Shown here piece after piece: positions 1 to 12,007 of a stretch of 64,000 bases of DNA. The translations under genes and the position numbers were made by a program. Below the pieces are notes generated by a model, which was not told the origin of the DNA, did not search any database, and worked only from the letters and a program-made list of their open reading frames with translations. The stretch spans positions 45,880,627 to 45,944,626 of the forward strand of contig NC_077223.1 in assembly GCF_024763615.1 (NCBI RefSeq), given 5' to 3'. Source of the stretch: Phlebotomus papatasi. Taxonomy: Eukaryota > Arthropoda > Insecta > Diptera > Psychodidae. The first letter of the stretch is position 1. Every line of letters starts with the position of its first letter.

Positions 1-1861
1 ACCGTGAGCGTGTATCTCCCCCTCAATGCATTTTTAAAAATCATTAGAATGAGAAAGGACTGCCATGTAGTATTTTTTGCATAAAAATTTTTAAAAAGAA
101 AAATGTCTCACAAACAGACTTTCATCAAAAATATTCTTCTCATTTTATTCTTGCGATCGTGTCTCATTCCTTGTGCCCAAAGTGCCATTATTGTGAAATA
201 AATTATGGACCGTTAAGAGAAGACCGTGCCTAATTCAAAATGAAATATATTCCTACGCATAGACATATGTCACTTCATTTTATTATTATATTGCATACAT
301 ATTCCCTCCCAACCGGATGGTTAAAGCATCGTTCGCCAATGTCTTCTCCATATATTTCAAGTTTTCGCACAACAAAACATTGAAGGGGAGAAAAGTCTTC
401 CTTTTTTTCACTCTTACAACGTCTCCTTCCGCGACAATGTAGTACAATGTATCGAACTATTTAAATTGTATGGCATAATACACTTAAGTTTGTCATTAAT
501 GCACTCAGACGGTGGCTTTTCTTTATCTCTCTTTCTCACTCTGAAACTCTACAAAATAAAAAAAAAGAAAACTGGAAAAGAAGTCAGTTATATCTTATTA
601 AAGACAATCTCCAATTGAGTTTGCACGGAAATACAGAATGTTTAAAGAACTGACTGTTTTCAAGAAATGTCCAAAGCTTAAATGAAATTTGATAAGAGAA
701 ATGATATAGAAATATTTACAGAATATTATAATGAATTGCAATCGATAATGGATAAGATAGTACTGATTTTTATTACAAGAAAAACTACAAAGAATAATTG
801 TTCATTTAGCCAATTCGTTTGTAAATGTATATTGATTGTAATGATATCAAAAATACTAGACGAATTATTTACTCAAATATAAGGTAACTGTCAGGTTTGG
901 AATACAAAAACTATTGTCTGCTTTTAACTTTTTTTTCTACGCTAATTTTTGATGGACCATATTGATAATACATTTCGTTTTATCTTATTTAATCGAATCT
1001 TATTTAATTACATCTCATAAAATCGAGTTAAAAAATTAAGTAAAGGCATTATTCTGTAATGGAAATTCAAGTAAAGCATTAAAAATAAGTAGAAAACAAT
1101 ACTTAAATCAAAAATTTAAATTATTAAAATAAATTAGATACAAATTACTTAAAATGTGTCATTTTTTACTGTCGATGCTGCTATAGAGAAATTACAATTT
1201 CTTCATGTAAAAGATATTTGACTTCGCTATTCTCATAACATGAGAGATTTTCAAAAACAAATAATAGTTTTGAATATTGAATTAGAAATTTAAACATTCT
1301 CTTACTAGTTTGTTGTATTGAAAATAAATAATTTTTGTAAATCTGTAAAACAAAACCTCATCTGGTTTATGTTAAAAGTATTTTTCGTAAATTTAATCAC
1401 TAAACTTGACCGAATATGTTGAAAACGATTTATTGCGTAGAAAAACTCTAAATTCGAGAGCATATAACTATTTCATAAAGAAAATTGCTTGTAATGTCTC
1501 CATAAATTACACAGGAAAATACATATTTAATTTACATACGAAGTTCATTGAAACTTGAAGAAACAATTTCAAAAGCAAAAATAAAAAAAAATATAACTAA
1601 AAAATAAACAACAAATTTAAAGGTTTTGCATAATCCAAAGTAAACTTGTAGATAATGTTGTGCCTCTACTAGAGAGTGATAAATATTATTAAACCTTAAA
1701 GTAGTGCTTTCAATGTGTACAGTAGAATTGTGTAAATTTACACAAAAAGTGCTTTCTGTGTAAAACATTCAAATTTCATAAACGGAGTTTCCCTTTTAAT
1801 GCATTAAAATTGATTCAGAAACTGCATTTACTTGAAATAATTCACATTTTTATAACACATA
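1..1861. other. AT-rich non-coding DNA
   Basis: Very A+T-rich sequence with many homopolymer runs. I see no open frame of protein-like composition, no splice-bounded exon and no element with readable termini. A short open frame at 682-882 is lysine/isoleucine-rich and looks like chance. Confidence 0.6.
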
Positions 1862-2292
1862 GGGTAAGTGTACCAAATTCCGGCCAGCTTGCAATTCCGG
1901 CCACATTTTTTGTTCCTCAAATTTCCATGAATTTTTAGTTTTTACATATTCTAGATATTATACAAAACAAAAAAAAATAATAAAAAAAAATATCGCTTCG
2001 ACGAGCAAGATAATCTGAAAAAGACATTTGAAGAATTCGGAAGGGCAAGAAACTATGAGAATGAAGGTGGCCGGAATAAGTCTCCAATGCTATGTCTACA
2101 TTTTTATTCGTTTTAAAATATATAAAGAATGATTTTAGAGAAAATAAAGACGATAAACTGTCTACAAGGTTCCATGAAACACTCCTTATAAAAAAAGTAA
2201 CAAAAAATTCAATTTGTATTAAAAATATTACATTTCAAACTTGAAACTTTGGCGCTTGCATGCAACTATGCCGAGATTTGGCACACTTACCC
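1862..2292. mobile_element. TA-flanked MITE, GGGTAAG family, copy 1
   Basis: A 431-bp element beginning GGGTAAGTGTACCAAAT and ending with the inverted match ATTTGGCACACTTACCC, flanked by TA on both sides (1860-1861 and 2293-2294). It has no coding capacity. A second copy in the same orientation lies at 43482-43909, sharing both the terminal block with two CCGGCCA-type motifs and the internal AT-rich core. TA duplication points to a Tc1/mariner-type (possibly pogo) transposase as mover; that is inference. Confidence 0.85.
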
Positions 2293-2294
2293 TA

Positions 2295-2942
2295 TATATT
2301 CTAATATATTAAATGATATTCCCTATCTATCATTTGTTTATTTTTATTGATTTAATAGATCAAAAGTCTTGATATTTTCTTGATTCTGAATTTTATTTTC
2401 GAACTGTTCCAGAATTTTTTAAGATATTCTACACAATTATTTCTCAACTTAAAAAAGTATTAAATTAATATTTCACCACATTTGTATGCACCATAAAAAA
2501 AACTTTTTAATTAAAATCACGAAAGAAATAATTGAAAGATAGAAAAACAAATTTTATTATTTATGAATTTAGTTAGAAAGAGATATTTTAGTTTTTGTAT
2601 TTTATAACCCGTCATTCTTACAATTTGTCAAAGCAGAAACGTTTTCAACATTCTAAATATATTTAGAATTAAAAAAATAATAATGTTACCTTAACAAATT
2701 CTTAAGAGAATATGTGATTTGAACATGTGTAGATGATATAAAAGATTGAACATAGAAAAATCAGCCCTTGCTATTAAAAATGACTTTATTATAAAATTTA
2801 ATTTCATATACTTAACTGAGATAAAAACTAAAAAAATTTTTTGTCACAGCTACAATAACTGACGGCTTACAATTGTTACAAACATTTTTAGGTAATCATC
2901 TAATGTTCTTTATCAAAACTTAGTTATAGACACTAAGTTCTA
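2295..2942. other. AT-rich non-coding DNA
   Basis: No gene, RNA or bounded repeat seen; mostly A/T runs. Confidence 0.55.
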
Positions 2943-3135
2943 GGGGAAACTGGGGCACCACCAAACACGGGGTAGCACCAAACACTGCGATTTTTACAGG
3001 ACAAGACTTATAGAAATTTATAGGCATTATAGGGATGCTTGTCCACTGAAGAAATGGTATAGATAGTCCAAGTAGTTTAGGAATAAAAATTAGTGTTTAG
3101 TGCTACCCTGTGTTTAGTGGTGCCCCAGTTTCCCC
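2943..3135. mobile_element. palindromic TA-flanked MITE (GGGGAAACTGGGGCA)
   Basis: A 193-bp element with roughly 50-bp imperfect inverted termini (GGGGAAACTGGGGCACCAC at the left and its complement at the right), flanked by TA. A degenerate relative is at 8723-8927; the two share the internal block around 'cttgtccactgaagaaatgg'. No coding capacity. Confidence 0.85.
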
Positions 3136-3137
3136 TA

Positions 3138-5029
3138 CAAACTAAAGAAAGTTTAATTGGCGATTTTATTTTTGTCAGAGAATCACTTTTTAGAATTTCA
3201 CCATAACAGAACGAATTAACTTTAAAGCCAATAATTTTTTTTGTTTGGAACCTTTGGAACTGTCCAATTGTAAAAACAAAACAAAACTAATAATCCATTA
3301 TCGATTGCAAGAACTTATAGGATGAATGATATTATACATGTAAATTTGTAAAATAGTCATCTGATGAAGATACAACATTATATCACACAAGAAAGATGGT
3401 AAAGTGTGGATTTTGTAAATAGTGTAATTAAAACATCCTTAAACTATTAAATAATGTAATTTATGTTTGAAATAAAGTCTCGATCAAAATGGAAATAATG
3501 AAATATCTTTGGTATATCTCAATTTGTACGGATGGATAGCTTCTTGGCCAATGTGGCCTGTGTTTTCTAAACTGTTTTTTGCTCTGGCAGGACGCCCAAC
3601 GAGTTTCCAAGAGAGAGAAGTCTTTAGCTCAATTCATGTGGAAATCCCTCAAGTTTGAGGCATCGTCTAACTGTTTCGATACACGCATTCATCGATTGAA
3701 CAATTAATTGGTGAATATTAAAATAAATCGCAGACAATTCATTATGAGGTTGTGGTGTTTGTATATTATGCCCATCGAGTGTGATCAAAACAACAAATTT
3801 GATATTTGAATGGTAGGAGATTATTAAATTTTTCTTCTCATTTTGCTTGTTTAGCCATATAAGAGTCATTAGGAGGGGAAATGCTTAGTTGAGGATATAG
3901 AAAAAGAGTTTAATCTCTTTCATTGTTGATTAATTGTTCAATATTATACCGGTACAATCGAAATTGATTATGGATGGTTGGAGCCTCTGCATCGCAAAAG
4001 GTTGGAAAGGTGAAAATACAGCTGCCCGAATAATTGTGCGCGATATGTTTGGAAAATGATGATTTTTTTTTGTGATATGCTACCCTGGTTCAGCAAAAGA
4101 TACCGGAGAGATATGTCCAGTGATGGTGAATTTCCCCCGAAATAGCTCCAAGGAAGAAGTATGAGAGAGACTGCAGAAGAGTTTAATGAACTTGATGGAT
4201 GGGGATCAATGCACAAATCATCAATTTGCATAATGATCCACCCCGATTTTTCCAATGTTATAATGCACCACACGGCAATTTTCTCGCTATAAATTCCAAA
4301 CTCCAAATAACTATTATTATATTCAAGTTTTATCGTTTCTGTTCCTCCTTGGTACCCCCTGTCGCCTCTCTTGATCGCACAGCACTTGATTGACTTCTTC
4401 AGGTGGACATGCAGAGGAGGTTGCACCACAGTGCCAAAGATGCCATACTTCTTGGGCAAAGTCTGTGTCAAGTGCACAAGCTGAGAAAGACCAATGAGAT
4501 AAGTAGTTAGGAATCTTGGGGAGTGATCAATGTACAATAAATTACCCCCTTTTGCCACAATTCCATCACATTCTGGGTTGCATCTGGGTGATAAGGATCA
4601 GGTATATAATTCCCGTGCAATTTTCTCGCAATCGCCAGATGATCATTTTCCACCTGACTCGGCCTCAAAACATCTCACCGTCCAATGTCAGCTCTGCATC
4701 TCGATATACTTTCTAATGGATCGATGGGGGGAATGCTAAGAATACTCTCACGAGATCACTTGCAAGATCTTCCGACAAGATATGCTGTGGATATTGATAG
4801 AATGAGAATGATGTGGAACACAATTTCCAGATAAGACGGAAGACCTTTCATCAGCAACTCCAGTCACTGCCGACCAGTAGTTGTCAATCTCCGATGTTTC
4901 TTTTTTTTCGGATTCTGCACTGTAATCCGTTAAATAATCATAATCTTCATGTAATATGATTTAAATGTCTGTTATAGGATTCTTGGAAATCCTATGTCCA
5001 AAGTCGTTTGCATCAAAAAAGTTAAAATA
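3138..5029. other. unique region, GC-richer island at about 3520-4900
   Basis: The first 380 bp are AT-rich. From about 3520 the base composition becomes less AT-rich and lacks transposon signatures, which suggests selectively retained sequence such as regulatory DNA, or an exon I do not recognise. A 196-codon open frame on the minus strand lies inside it and has its own entry. No splice-consistent gene model could be built. Confidence 0.4.
3968..4558 (-). CDS. unrecognised 196-codon open frame (doubtful)
   Basis: The longest uninterrupted frame in the left 48 kb, unusual for sequence this A+T-rich. The translation starts MAKGGNLLYIDHSPRF and matches no family I know. There is no signal peptide, repeated domain or cysteine pattern, and hydrophobic and polar residues are scattered without clear order. 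The start has no notable context, and no convincing splice sites extend it. It lies in a GC-richer unique island, which lowers stop-codon density and makes a chance frame more likely. I list it because of its length only. It could be a lineage-specific protein, part of an exon read in the wrong frame, or noise. Confidence 0.12.
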   Translation of the reverse strand: MAKGGNLLYIDHSPRFLTTYLIGLSQLVHLTQTLPKKYGIFGTVVQPPLHVHLKKSIKCCAIKRGDRGYQGGTETIKLEYNNSYLEFGIYSEKIAVWCIITLEKSGWIIMQIDDLCIDPHPSSSLNSSAVSLILLPWSYFGGNSPSLDISLRYLLLNQGSISQKKIIIFQTYRAQLFGQLYFHLSNLLRCRGSNHP

Positions 5030-5146
5030 GGGGAAGAAGGGCCAGATTTTGCCTTGTTAAAGTATGTCATACATAAGTAAAACAGAAACGAAATAGTATG
5101 GTTTAATTAGAGAACGTAATTTCTCAGCAAAATAATCAATATAGAA

Positions 5147-5398
5147 CACTGAGAGAAATCCTAAAAAGTTAAAATAACATTCCGGAAATGTTAATTTTAC
5201 CCTGCAGTGTTGATCCGAAAACGGTGTAAATATTACCCTTTTTAGGTGTATTATGGGTTAAAGTTGCCCTTCTTTCATGTTTATTTTACAATTAAAAGGT
5301 GTAAAATTAACATTAAAAAATGTTGATATATTTTTACACCCAAAAAGTGTTAAAGTTATGACGAAAAAAGTTAATCGCAGCCTCTTTTTTTCTCAGTG
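5147..5398. mobile_element. small MITE with CACTGAG ends
   Basis: A 252-bp element bounded by CACTGAGA at the left and TCTCAGTG at the right, with internal repeats of the type gttaaaat/ggtgtaaaa in both orientations. Direct duplication of the target is not obvious (AA on both sides). The internal pattern resembles the larger CACAGTAAAA element at 52301-54573, so the two may be relatives. Confidence 0.5.
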
Positions 5399-5739
5399 AA
5401 GGTATACAATGAAAAAGATCCAGAGAAGTTTTCACTAATCATTATGTTATTTGCGGTTCTGATTCCAAAAATGCCTTCCATTTTTTTCACATCAGAACTT
5501 TCAGGATTTATTTTCCTTTTTGGAATCTTGTCTCACATTATATAATAAGGTTTTACTGAACAAAATTGTGACTGAGAAAGCGAAAAAGTTTAACTACAAC
5601 TTTATAAAAAAGTACATGAATTTTGTAAAACCATTTATTGTGGGTGAAAAATTAAGGTTTTTCTAAAAAAAAAACTATAAATGTTGATCTGAAATAAGGC
5701 TTTATCAAATTATATATTATATAGCAAACTAAACCAGAT

Positions 5740-5820
5740 ATTCAGGTGCTCCTTTCGGGCTTTTGGCGTTTGGGATTTTGGCTTTCAGGATTTTGGCGTT
5801 CGGGATTTTGACCGGGACCC
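5740..5820 (+). mobile_element. foldback (15-bp array) element, right-arm fragment
   Basis: A remnant with five or so units of the 15-bp repeat (gggattttggctttc) ending in the family's right terminus GACCGGGACCC. The core and left arm are missing and no 8-bp duplication is visible, so this is a truncated copy of the family at 15092-15422, 38841-39096, 47216-47545 and 52936-53298. Confidence 0.8.
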
Positions 5821-8217
5821 CTTAAGACTATAATTAGTCATCTACCTAAGCTCTCTATATATGCCTCATAGAAATCTTTACATAATAATTCCTGGCGACT
5901 GATAAGAGATTAAAATTCTTGACATCTTCATCATGGAGCGCTATTTAATCCATCGAATACCCTACAACCCCAAATAAAATTTCTTAAATCAAATTGATGG
6001 TAGGGCAAATAGATTCAACCAGTATAGTTTGCTTATATTTGATAAAATTGAAGATGAGTCCTTAATCATCAGGCACAAGATAAGATTTAAGCAATGTTAT
6101 AGAAAAATATACGTTTTACGTCGATGTAACTTCAAGTCTTAGTATATTTTATTGTTTGTAATTTTTTCCAAAAATTATCCTATGTAAGTATAACAAATTA
6201 CAAAAAAAAAAAAATATTATTCTTTGAAACACATTTCAGATTCACATAATTTATTTGAGTTTTATAACATAATTATAAACATCTACAGAAAAGATCAGGA
6301 CGAAAAAATCAACTTTTGAGGGGCCCAACTTTCGAATTTTGCATTTTAGCTGATTGTGAGATTCTTTACAATGTCAGGCTTTGTGATCCCAGGTGAAATC
6401 TGACCTCGTCAGATCGTACCCAAATTTTGGGTATAAACATTTTAAACTTTTGCCCTAAACCGCTTGTTAATATCTCCTTCCGTTCTCTCTCTCTCCAGAA
6501 GTGGTTATACGACGAATGACACGAGACGGTCAGAAAAATCGATTTTTTAACGTATGCTGTACTCCAAAATTGAGAGATTTGTTGTTGTCCCTGTGGTACA
6601 AGGTACAAGCTAGAAAAAAAATCTTATTTTGTCAGGAGTCACCGGTCTCCCTATCCTCCTTAAAAGGTTAATCTGATATCAATATAACTATAACTAAACT
6701 TTGAATAAAACCTCATCAACTGGCCCGTCTTTTCCCTAAGTTAGATTAGGAATTTAATTCATATCTGTTGAAATATGTTATACACGTTTCACTGCTTCTT
6801 GGATAAACCGTTTTATTGCGTTTATTTAAAGTTAGTTTTCGTATGAAAAAAAAGCTGATTGATACTTTAGGTCGGTGTGAAGTAAAACTTTTTTTTTTAT
6901 TAATTATTCTTCTTCACACATGAATTGTAAAAGTTTACAAAATAGGATGAAATACACTGTTGAATTTTATTGAGTAAATGTAGCAAAAACATTAGAAAAA
7001 AAATAAATTAAATTAATTTTGTGCTTTTGAGCGACTCGCAATAGAGTAATGTTGAAGATTCTGCTGATATAGTCATCTTCCGGCTATCTAGTAACATCTA
7101 TCGACATCTTTTGACTTCCCAGAGTGCGCAAAATTCACCATCATCAGCAAATTATTCCCCAGGTAGGAGTTATCAGTGAAAGACGAAACCATCTCCCACT
7201 GATTTATCTTATTATCATCACCATTCCCATCGTCATCGGATGTCTTCATCGCAAATTCCACAGAAAGGTCTGTATATTCCTCCGTTTAGGTCATTCAGCC
7301 ATGCACTGTGGCATCCGTCCACGAGTAAATGGGAGTTGCATCAATTCGCATACAATTAATTTGCCCGCCATCACGATAATATGCTTTTTCCACCGTGTCC
7401 CCTGCCTTTTTTGCTGCCTCCTGGCCACCGCAGCAAGTGATGTGTGTCCATCACCACCACACCGTATTTCCTTGGCAGTTTTTTTTTAATTTCTTGATCC
7501 CAACTCTCTGTCTCACTCTCGTTGCTCCAACACCAAAGAATGTACTATTTGACTTGGCACTCTCTCTCGAGAATGCCATTACATAGATTCTGTACATATT
7601 GTAATTATATCGTTGGAAGACACATGGTTGGAAGAGCTCGTGGTTCTGATGGCGTTGCCGCTCTTGCCATCACGGATGGTTACCATGAGGCTAAATATGA
7701 ATGTGCCACTTGTGTATGTATTATAAAATGTTGAAGAGTCAGGGCGGAGCAAAGAACTTCTTATAGCCACTGTGTGGGGACGTTTGATTCGTCTCTCCTC
7801 AATTTTATTTCAATTTTGTATTTTCTCTCCTCACATGCGTACTTGCATGGTCAATGGTGAAAGAGGAATACACTCAAATTGTGCCCCAATGAATACATTT
7901 CCAATCAAAAAATCCACCTCAATGCATTGCAAAAAGATCCGATGTCAACTGAATGTTTAAAAGTCATTAAACTGGAAGCACAGTAATGCAACATTTACGG
8001 AATTTTATTAGAATATGATGGCAAGCATTTGAACATGTTCATTATAATCCTCGTCTTAACACATGCGCTGGCGCACAAAAATGTTACACTAATCTTTTCA
8101 GAATTAATAAAATCAAGGTGCAAGAAAATCAATAGCATGACAAAAATATAATAAATGAGCTGTTTAATCCTTTAGGACCAGTGTGTCTTATTCTTTCCAA
8201 AAAACTATATATATGTA
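5821..8217. other. unique region, GC-richer island at about 7060-7960
   Basis: AT-rich up to about 7000, then nearly 900 bp of more balanced, transposon-free sequence. Several short overlapping frames occur in it in all phases without codon periodicity that I can see, so I do not call a gene. Candidate conserved non-coding or enhancer DNA by composition only. Confidence 0.4.
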
Positions 8218-8696
8218 GGGGATGGTGGGGTAGGTTCACACATGCATTACTTTCGAAAATACATCATTTTCAGATAGTTTTTAACTATCTAGGAATTATG
8301 ATCCATATTTTAGGATAGCAAATACTCAAGAGTGGGCACTCAATGGGTCAAGTGATAGAGCACTCGCTCTATGATGCAAGTGTCCCGGGTTCGAATCCCC
8401 TTTACGTCACCAGGAATTTTTCTGGCGTTAAAGGTGTTCGGATTGCTTCCAGTGAGCTTCACTGCACTTGATTCCACGGGCATGGGACTGACAACCTAAT
8501 CCCGTACAAGAAAAAATAATAATGCATGTCTAGAAATCCCCTTGCGGGAAGGCCTAGTTCCTTCATGGAATGCTGTGCCAGCATTATTATTAAATACTCA
8601 AGAGTAACTAACGAGACATAATTCACATATGGTTAATATTCGTATTAATTCATATTGAAAAAAAAGTTTAGCTGCGTTTACTGCCCCATCTTCCCC
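8218..8696. mobile_element. TA-flanked MITE split by a SINE
   Basis: Left terminus GGGGATGGTGGGGTAGG preceded by TA; right terminus CTGCCCCATCTTCCCC followed by TA. Subtracting the SINE at 8334-8591 and its 14-bp duplication leaves about 207 bp, close to the size of the 2943-3135 element. The SINE landed after the MITE. Confidence 0.7.
8334..8591 (+). mobile_element. tRNA-derived SINE, copy 1
   Basis: The 5' head resembles a tRNA gene: an A-box-like stretch at about 8345-8357 and a perfect B box GGTTCGAATCC at 8388-8398, followed by GTCACCA-like sequence. The tRNA-unrelated body ends in an ATTATTATTA tail. A perfect 14-bp target-site duplication, aaatactcaagagt, lies at 8320-8333 and 8592-8605. 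RNA polymerase III transcription and LINE-driven mobility are inferred from this architecture. A second copy is at 45520-45775. Confidence 0.93.
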
Positions 8697-8722
8697 TATT
8701 CTTTTTTTATGTGAATGTACTA

Positions 8723-8927
8723 GGAGAAACTGTGAGGAATTATTAAACACAGGATAGTTGGGATCGTTGTAAACACTGCGATTTTTTAAACTAGATATTA
8801 GGCTTAAGAGGATGAAACCTGTATCAATACATAGATAGTATAGGGATCCTTGTCCACTGAAGAAATGGTAGTATAGACAGAAAAAATCTGTGATTACAAC
8901 TATCCCATCTACTGCCCCAGTTTTCCC
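8723..8927. mobile_element. degenerate copy of the 2943-3135 MITE
   Basis: TA-flanked (8721-8722 and 8928-8929) with decayed termini GGAGAAACTGTGAGG and CTGCCCCAGTTTTCCC; the internal block 'cttgtccactgaagaaatgg' identifies the family. An insertion in the centre makes it slightly longer than the other copy. Confidence 0.7.
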
Positions 8928-9119
8928 TATAAGGACTAACCCCATTGTAACAAAATTTTATTATAATATATAAATTAGGTCATGAAAACGTAATGAAAAC
9001 GTCACTAGAAAGACTGCTATTTTTTTACCTCAATATTACGTTATTTTTACCTGAACTAATTAGGTTAGAATAAAACTGATCAAAACGTCAGTTCATTGAA
9101 AGTTTTGCTTGCACTAAAA

Positions 9120-9548
9120 GAGATGGAAAAGCGTCCCATGCTTTGTGAAATGTTCGAACTCGTCATTGAAAAGAAGTTACGCATTATTGTAAAACACAAG
9201 CCGACGTAATATAGTTAACAAGGCGAGGATTCTAGAAATGTGTGCTGTTGTGCAGACAAAGACAAGCTGCTGGATACCTCGGAAAAGCTCAAGAAAAAAG
9301 AAAAGTGAAGAAAATTGTGAAAAACGATGTTGGAAAAATCCTATAAAATTGTAAAAACAATTGACCCTTTGTCCTCTACATGCCCTGTGAACATCCTGAC
9401 CCAATTAATGAACGAATCTCAGAGAACATTTGAAAAACTTGACCACTGATGAAGGCTTAGAGAGCAAGCCGAAAGCTCTGGAAAAAGTTGATGAATTTTC
9501 ACTGAGTGAATTGTATTTTCCCGACGATTTCTGGAATCCCCACCTCGT
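9120..9548 (+). repeat. fragments of the long dispersed repeat and of the GGGGATTCC MITE
   Basis: At 9130-9170 is a version of the block 'aaagcgtcccaggctttgcg...ctcgaactcgt' that also occurs at about 12893, 20290 (inverted), 23981, 51838 and 59852. At about 9400-9545 is the right half of the MITE found complete at 24621-24846, recognised by gccgaaagctctgga and ttctggaatccccacc. Confidence 0.65.
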
Positions 9549-9954
9549 TACGTATTATTATTCTTTACTAGTTTACAGCTGATGTGAACCGATTTATAAA
9601 TTACCTACAAGATTTCTCCAAATTACTGAGGACTCCATTGCTTTAGAATACGCAACATACTAAATGACATTTTCATAAAACTAGTGCTGCCACCAATCGA
9701 TTGGCATCCAATGAACAAAATATTTTGTTATAACTTTGTTGATTAGATGTCATTTTGAAATGTACGTCCAATTGTGTTATTTGGTTGCAAAAGTTTGTTA
9801 AATGTTTGTTAAATTAACAAAAAAAAATCAAACAAATATCCTCCATTTATCAAGATTTCTTGTTATTTCTAATTTTACGCCCAAAATTAAACTCTATTTG
9901 GCAAACTGACAAATTTTTACGAACTTTTTTCCAGAATATGAGTAATAATATATA

Positions 9955-10454
9955 CAGTGGCGGCCAAAATAATAGAATCACTTTGCAAAGCTTATATTTT
10001 TTTAACTTTTGTATTTTTTCCCAATTTATTGATATAATTCTGAAGTAGAAATCATCAAATTATTAGAATCGTAGAATAAGGATTGGTTGGGCCGCTAGAG
10101 GTCTCTATTTTACACAGAATACGTCAATAGTGAAATTCAGTTTGGCCAAAAAAATTGGATAATTGTCATTTATGGTTTCTATAATATGGCTTTATTTAAA
10201 CTTATTCGATTTATAAACCACATATTTTAATTTAAATGAAAGTAATCCTATCGTGTTGTTCAAACCAAATTTCACTATTGATGTTTTCTGTGAAAATACA
10301 GACCTCTAGCGGCTAAAACATTACTTATTTGACGTAAGGTAATTATTTGAACATTTCCATATAAAAATTATTACAACTAATTGGAATAAACAAAAATCCT
10401 AAAGGTAAAATAGTGGTCTTTGCGGAGCTGATTCTATTATTTTAGCCGCCACTG
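9955..10454. mobile_element. 500-bp TA-flanked MITE (CAGTGGCGGCC)
   Basis: Inverted termini of about 25 bp (CAGTGGCGGCCAAAATAATA at the left, its complement at the right) inside TA dinucleotides, in a TATA context on both sides. A second, internal inverted repeat of about 50 bp pairs 10090-10143 with 10266-10315 (ccgctagaggtct motif). The termini are of mariner type; no transposase coding remains. Confidence 0.9.
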
Positions 10455-10456
10455 TA

Positions 10457-12000
10457 TATAAGAAAAAATGCGTTTTCAATATAATTGATATTCAATTCAA
10501 ATAAAAGTGAAACTTACAATATGACTACTTTTATTCTAATAATCACCTTACTACAACATGGAAATTATTTCCCATTTCGACAAAATCAAGTAATAGGACT
10601 CGGAGCTGTGAACAAACCAATCTAGAATATTTTCATATCTAGAAATCCAAAATATTTGGGAATTTTGAGATTTTCAGTTTAGATAAGAATTTTTTGCAAA
10701 AAATAAAAGAATACCCAGTATATTTATAACTTGGACTTTGTGGTGTAAAAGCTTTTGTTTTACATTTTTATACACAATGATAATAAAACATTTATTAATG
10801 CCAAGTTCTGTATTAGCATATTAAGATTCTTTAGACCTTTAGTGTATTCAGATTGGTTGTTGTTCTGGTGAAAATGTTTCTCGGAGTACCCTTCCCACAA
10901 ACTTAAATCATCCACTTCCGGAAGCAATTGTAAATGTCCAAAGCAGACACTTCTTTACTCCATTTTTCCTCATGTAAATTTTTTCATGGTTCAGTGGCCA
11001 GAAAAATAGAAGCAAGCTCTTGATCTTGGTACATTCCTCCTCATTATTATTCTAAAGATCATTCTAGTTTTTTTCCTGCAATATGGGAATGCTTCTGGGC
11101 CGGTTACTCGTCATAAATTGTCATACACTCCACCATCATTATTTCCACTAGCTTTCTGGATACCTTTGCATATCAGTATCTATGTAGAAATATGCAACAG
11201 CAAGGTGTAATTTGAAGTAACGAATCAAAATGAAGATCCAATCTCTATGCACCTTGTAGGCGCATCATCGGCAAATCTCTCTTGAGTGACACAAGAATTA
11301 TGATATATAAATGTTGCAAAATGAGTAGAATAAAATGCCTATATTCATATTCCGATTTCTAATTTAGCTCGATGTTTTTCCCAATACTTTATCATACGTC
11401 GCGTCGTCGGTCAAATCAATGGATACCAATCAATAACATAATATACCACAGTCACAGGTTTTCTACAGGTTTTTGTTGCCTCTCAAAGACGATGTCGCAC
11501 AATCAAGTTGTGATATTTAAAAAAGGTGATTGCAAGTCTTCTTAGACATAAAAGTTCTTCAATTAGTCACTGCCATATTTTCCCACCTTTTTTCTCCCAC
11601 TTCCCTCGCATGCACACCTTTTTTACGTCTCCAACGGTCAAATTGTCACAAGACGAGTTGTAATTGCAGTATTTAAGTATTTTTCCAACGACTTATTCAC
11701 CTAATTAGTCACCTATCGATCAATTTGTTCCAATTTTTCACCATGCACGCAACGTGAATTACATTTCCATGTGGTTGATGGAAAGAAAGAGTAAGTAGTA
11801 TGGGGCAAAAAGATACTTCCTTGAGAAATTACCAATGAGTGCTGCCATCGTTTTTTGCTCAGGTACTCATCTTTACGTGCCCATGTGCCACAGATCACTC
11901 ATAGTAATTACAGAAGGTGACGACATATAGGTTTTTTCCTTGCAGGATCAAGTCATGTTCAACTTTGAGGATTTCCAGTAATCTTCCTGAAGTTACATTA
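10457..12000. other. unique non-coding region
   Basis: No bounded repeat. Around 10850-11900 the sequence is less AT-rich and may be retained non-coding DNA. Short frames occur but none has exon-like borders. Confidence 0.4.
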
Positions 12001-12007
12001 CCATTAA

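Noticed and set aside
8338..8413. tRNA gene
   Set aside because: The tRNA-like head has B box and CCA-like end but is continuous with a SINE body and poly-ATT tail bounded by a 14-bp duplication; a functional tRNA fold was not confirmed.
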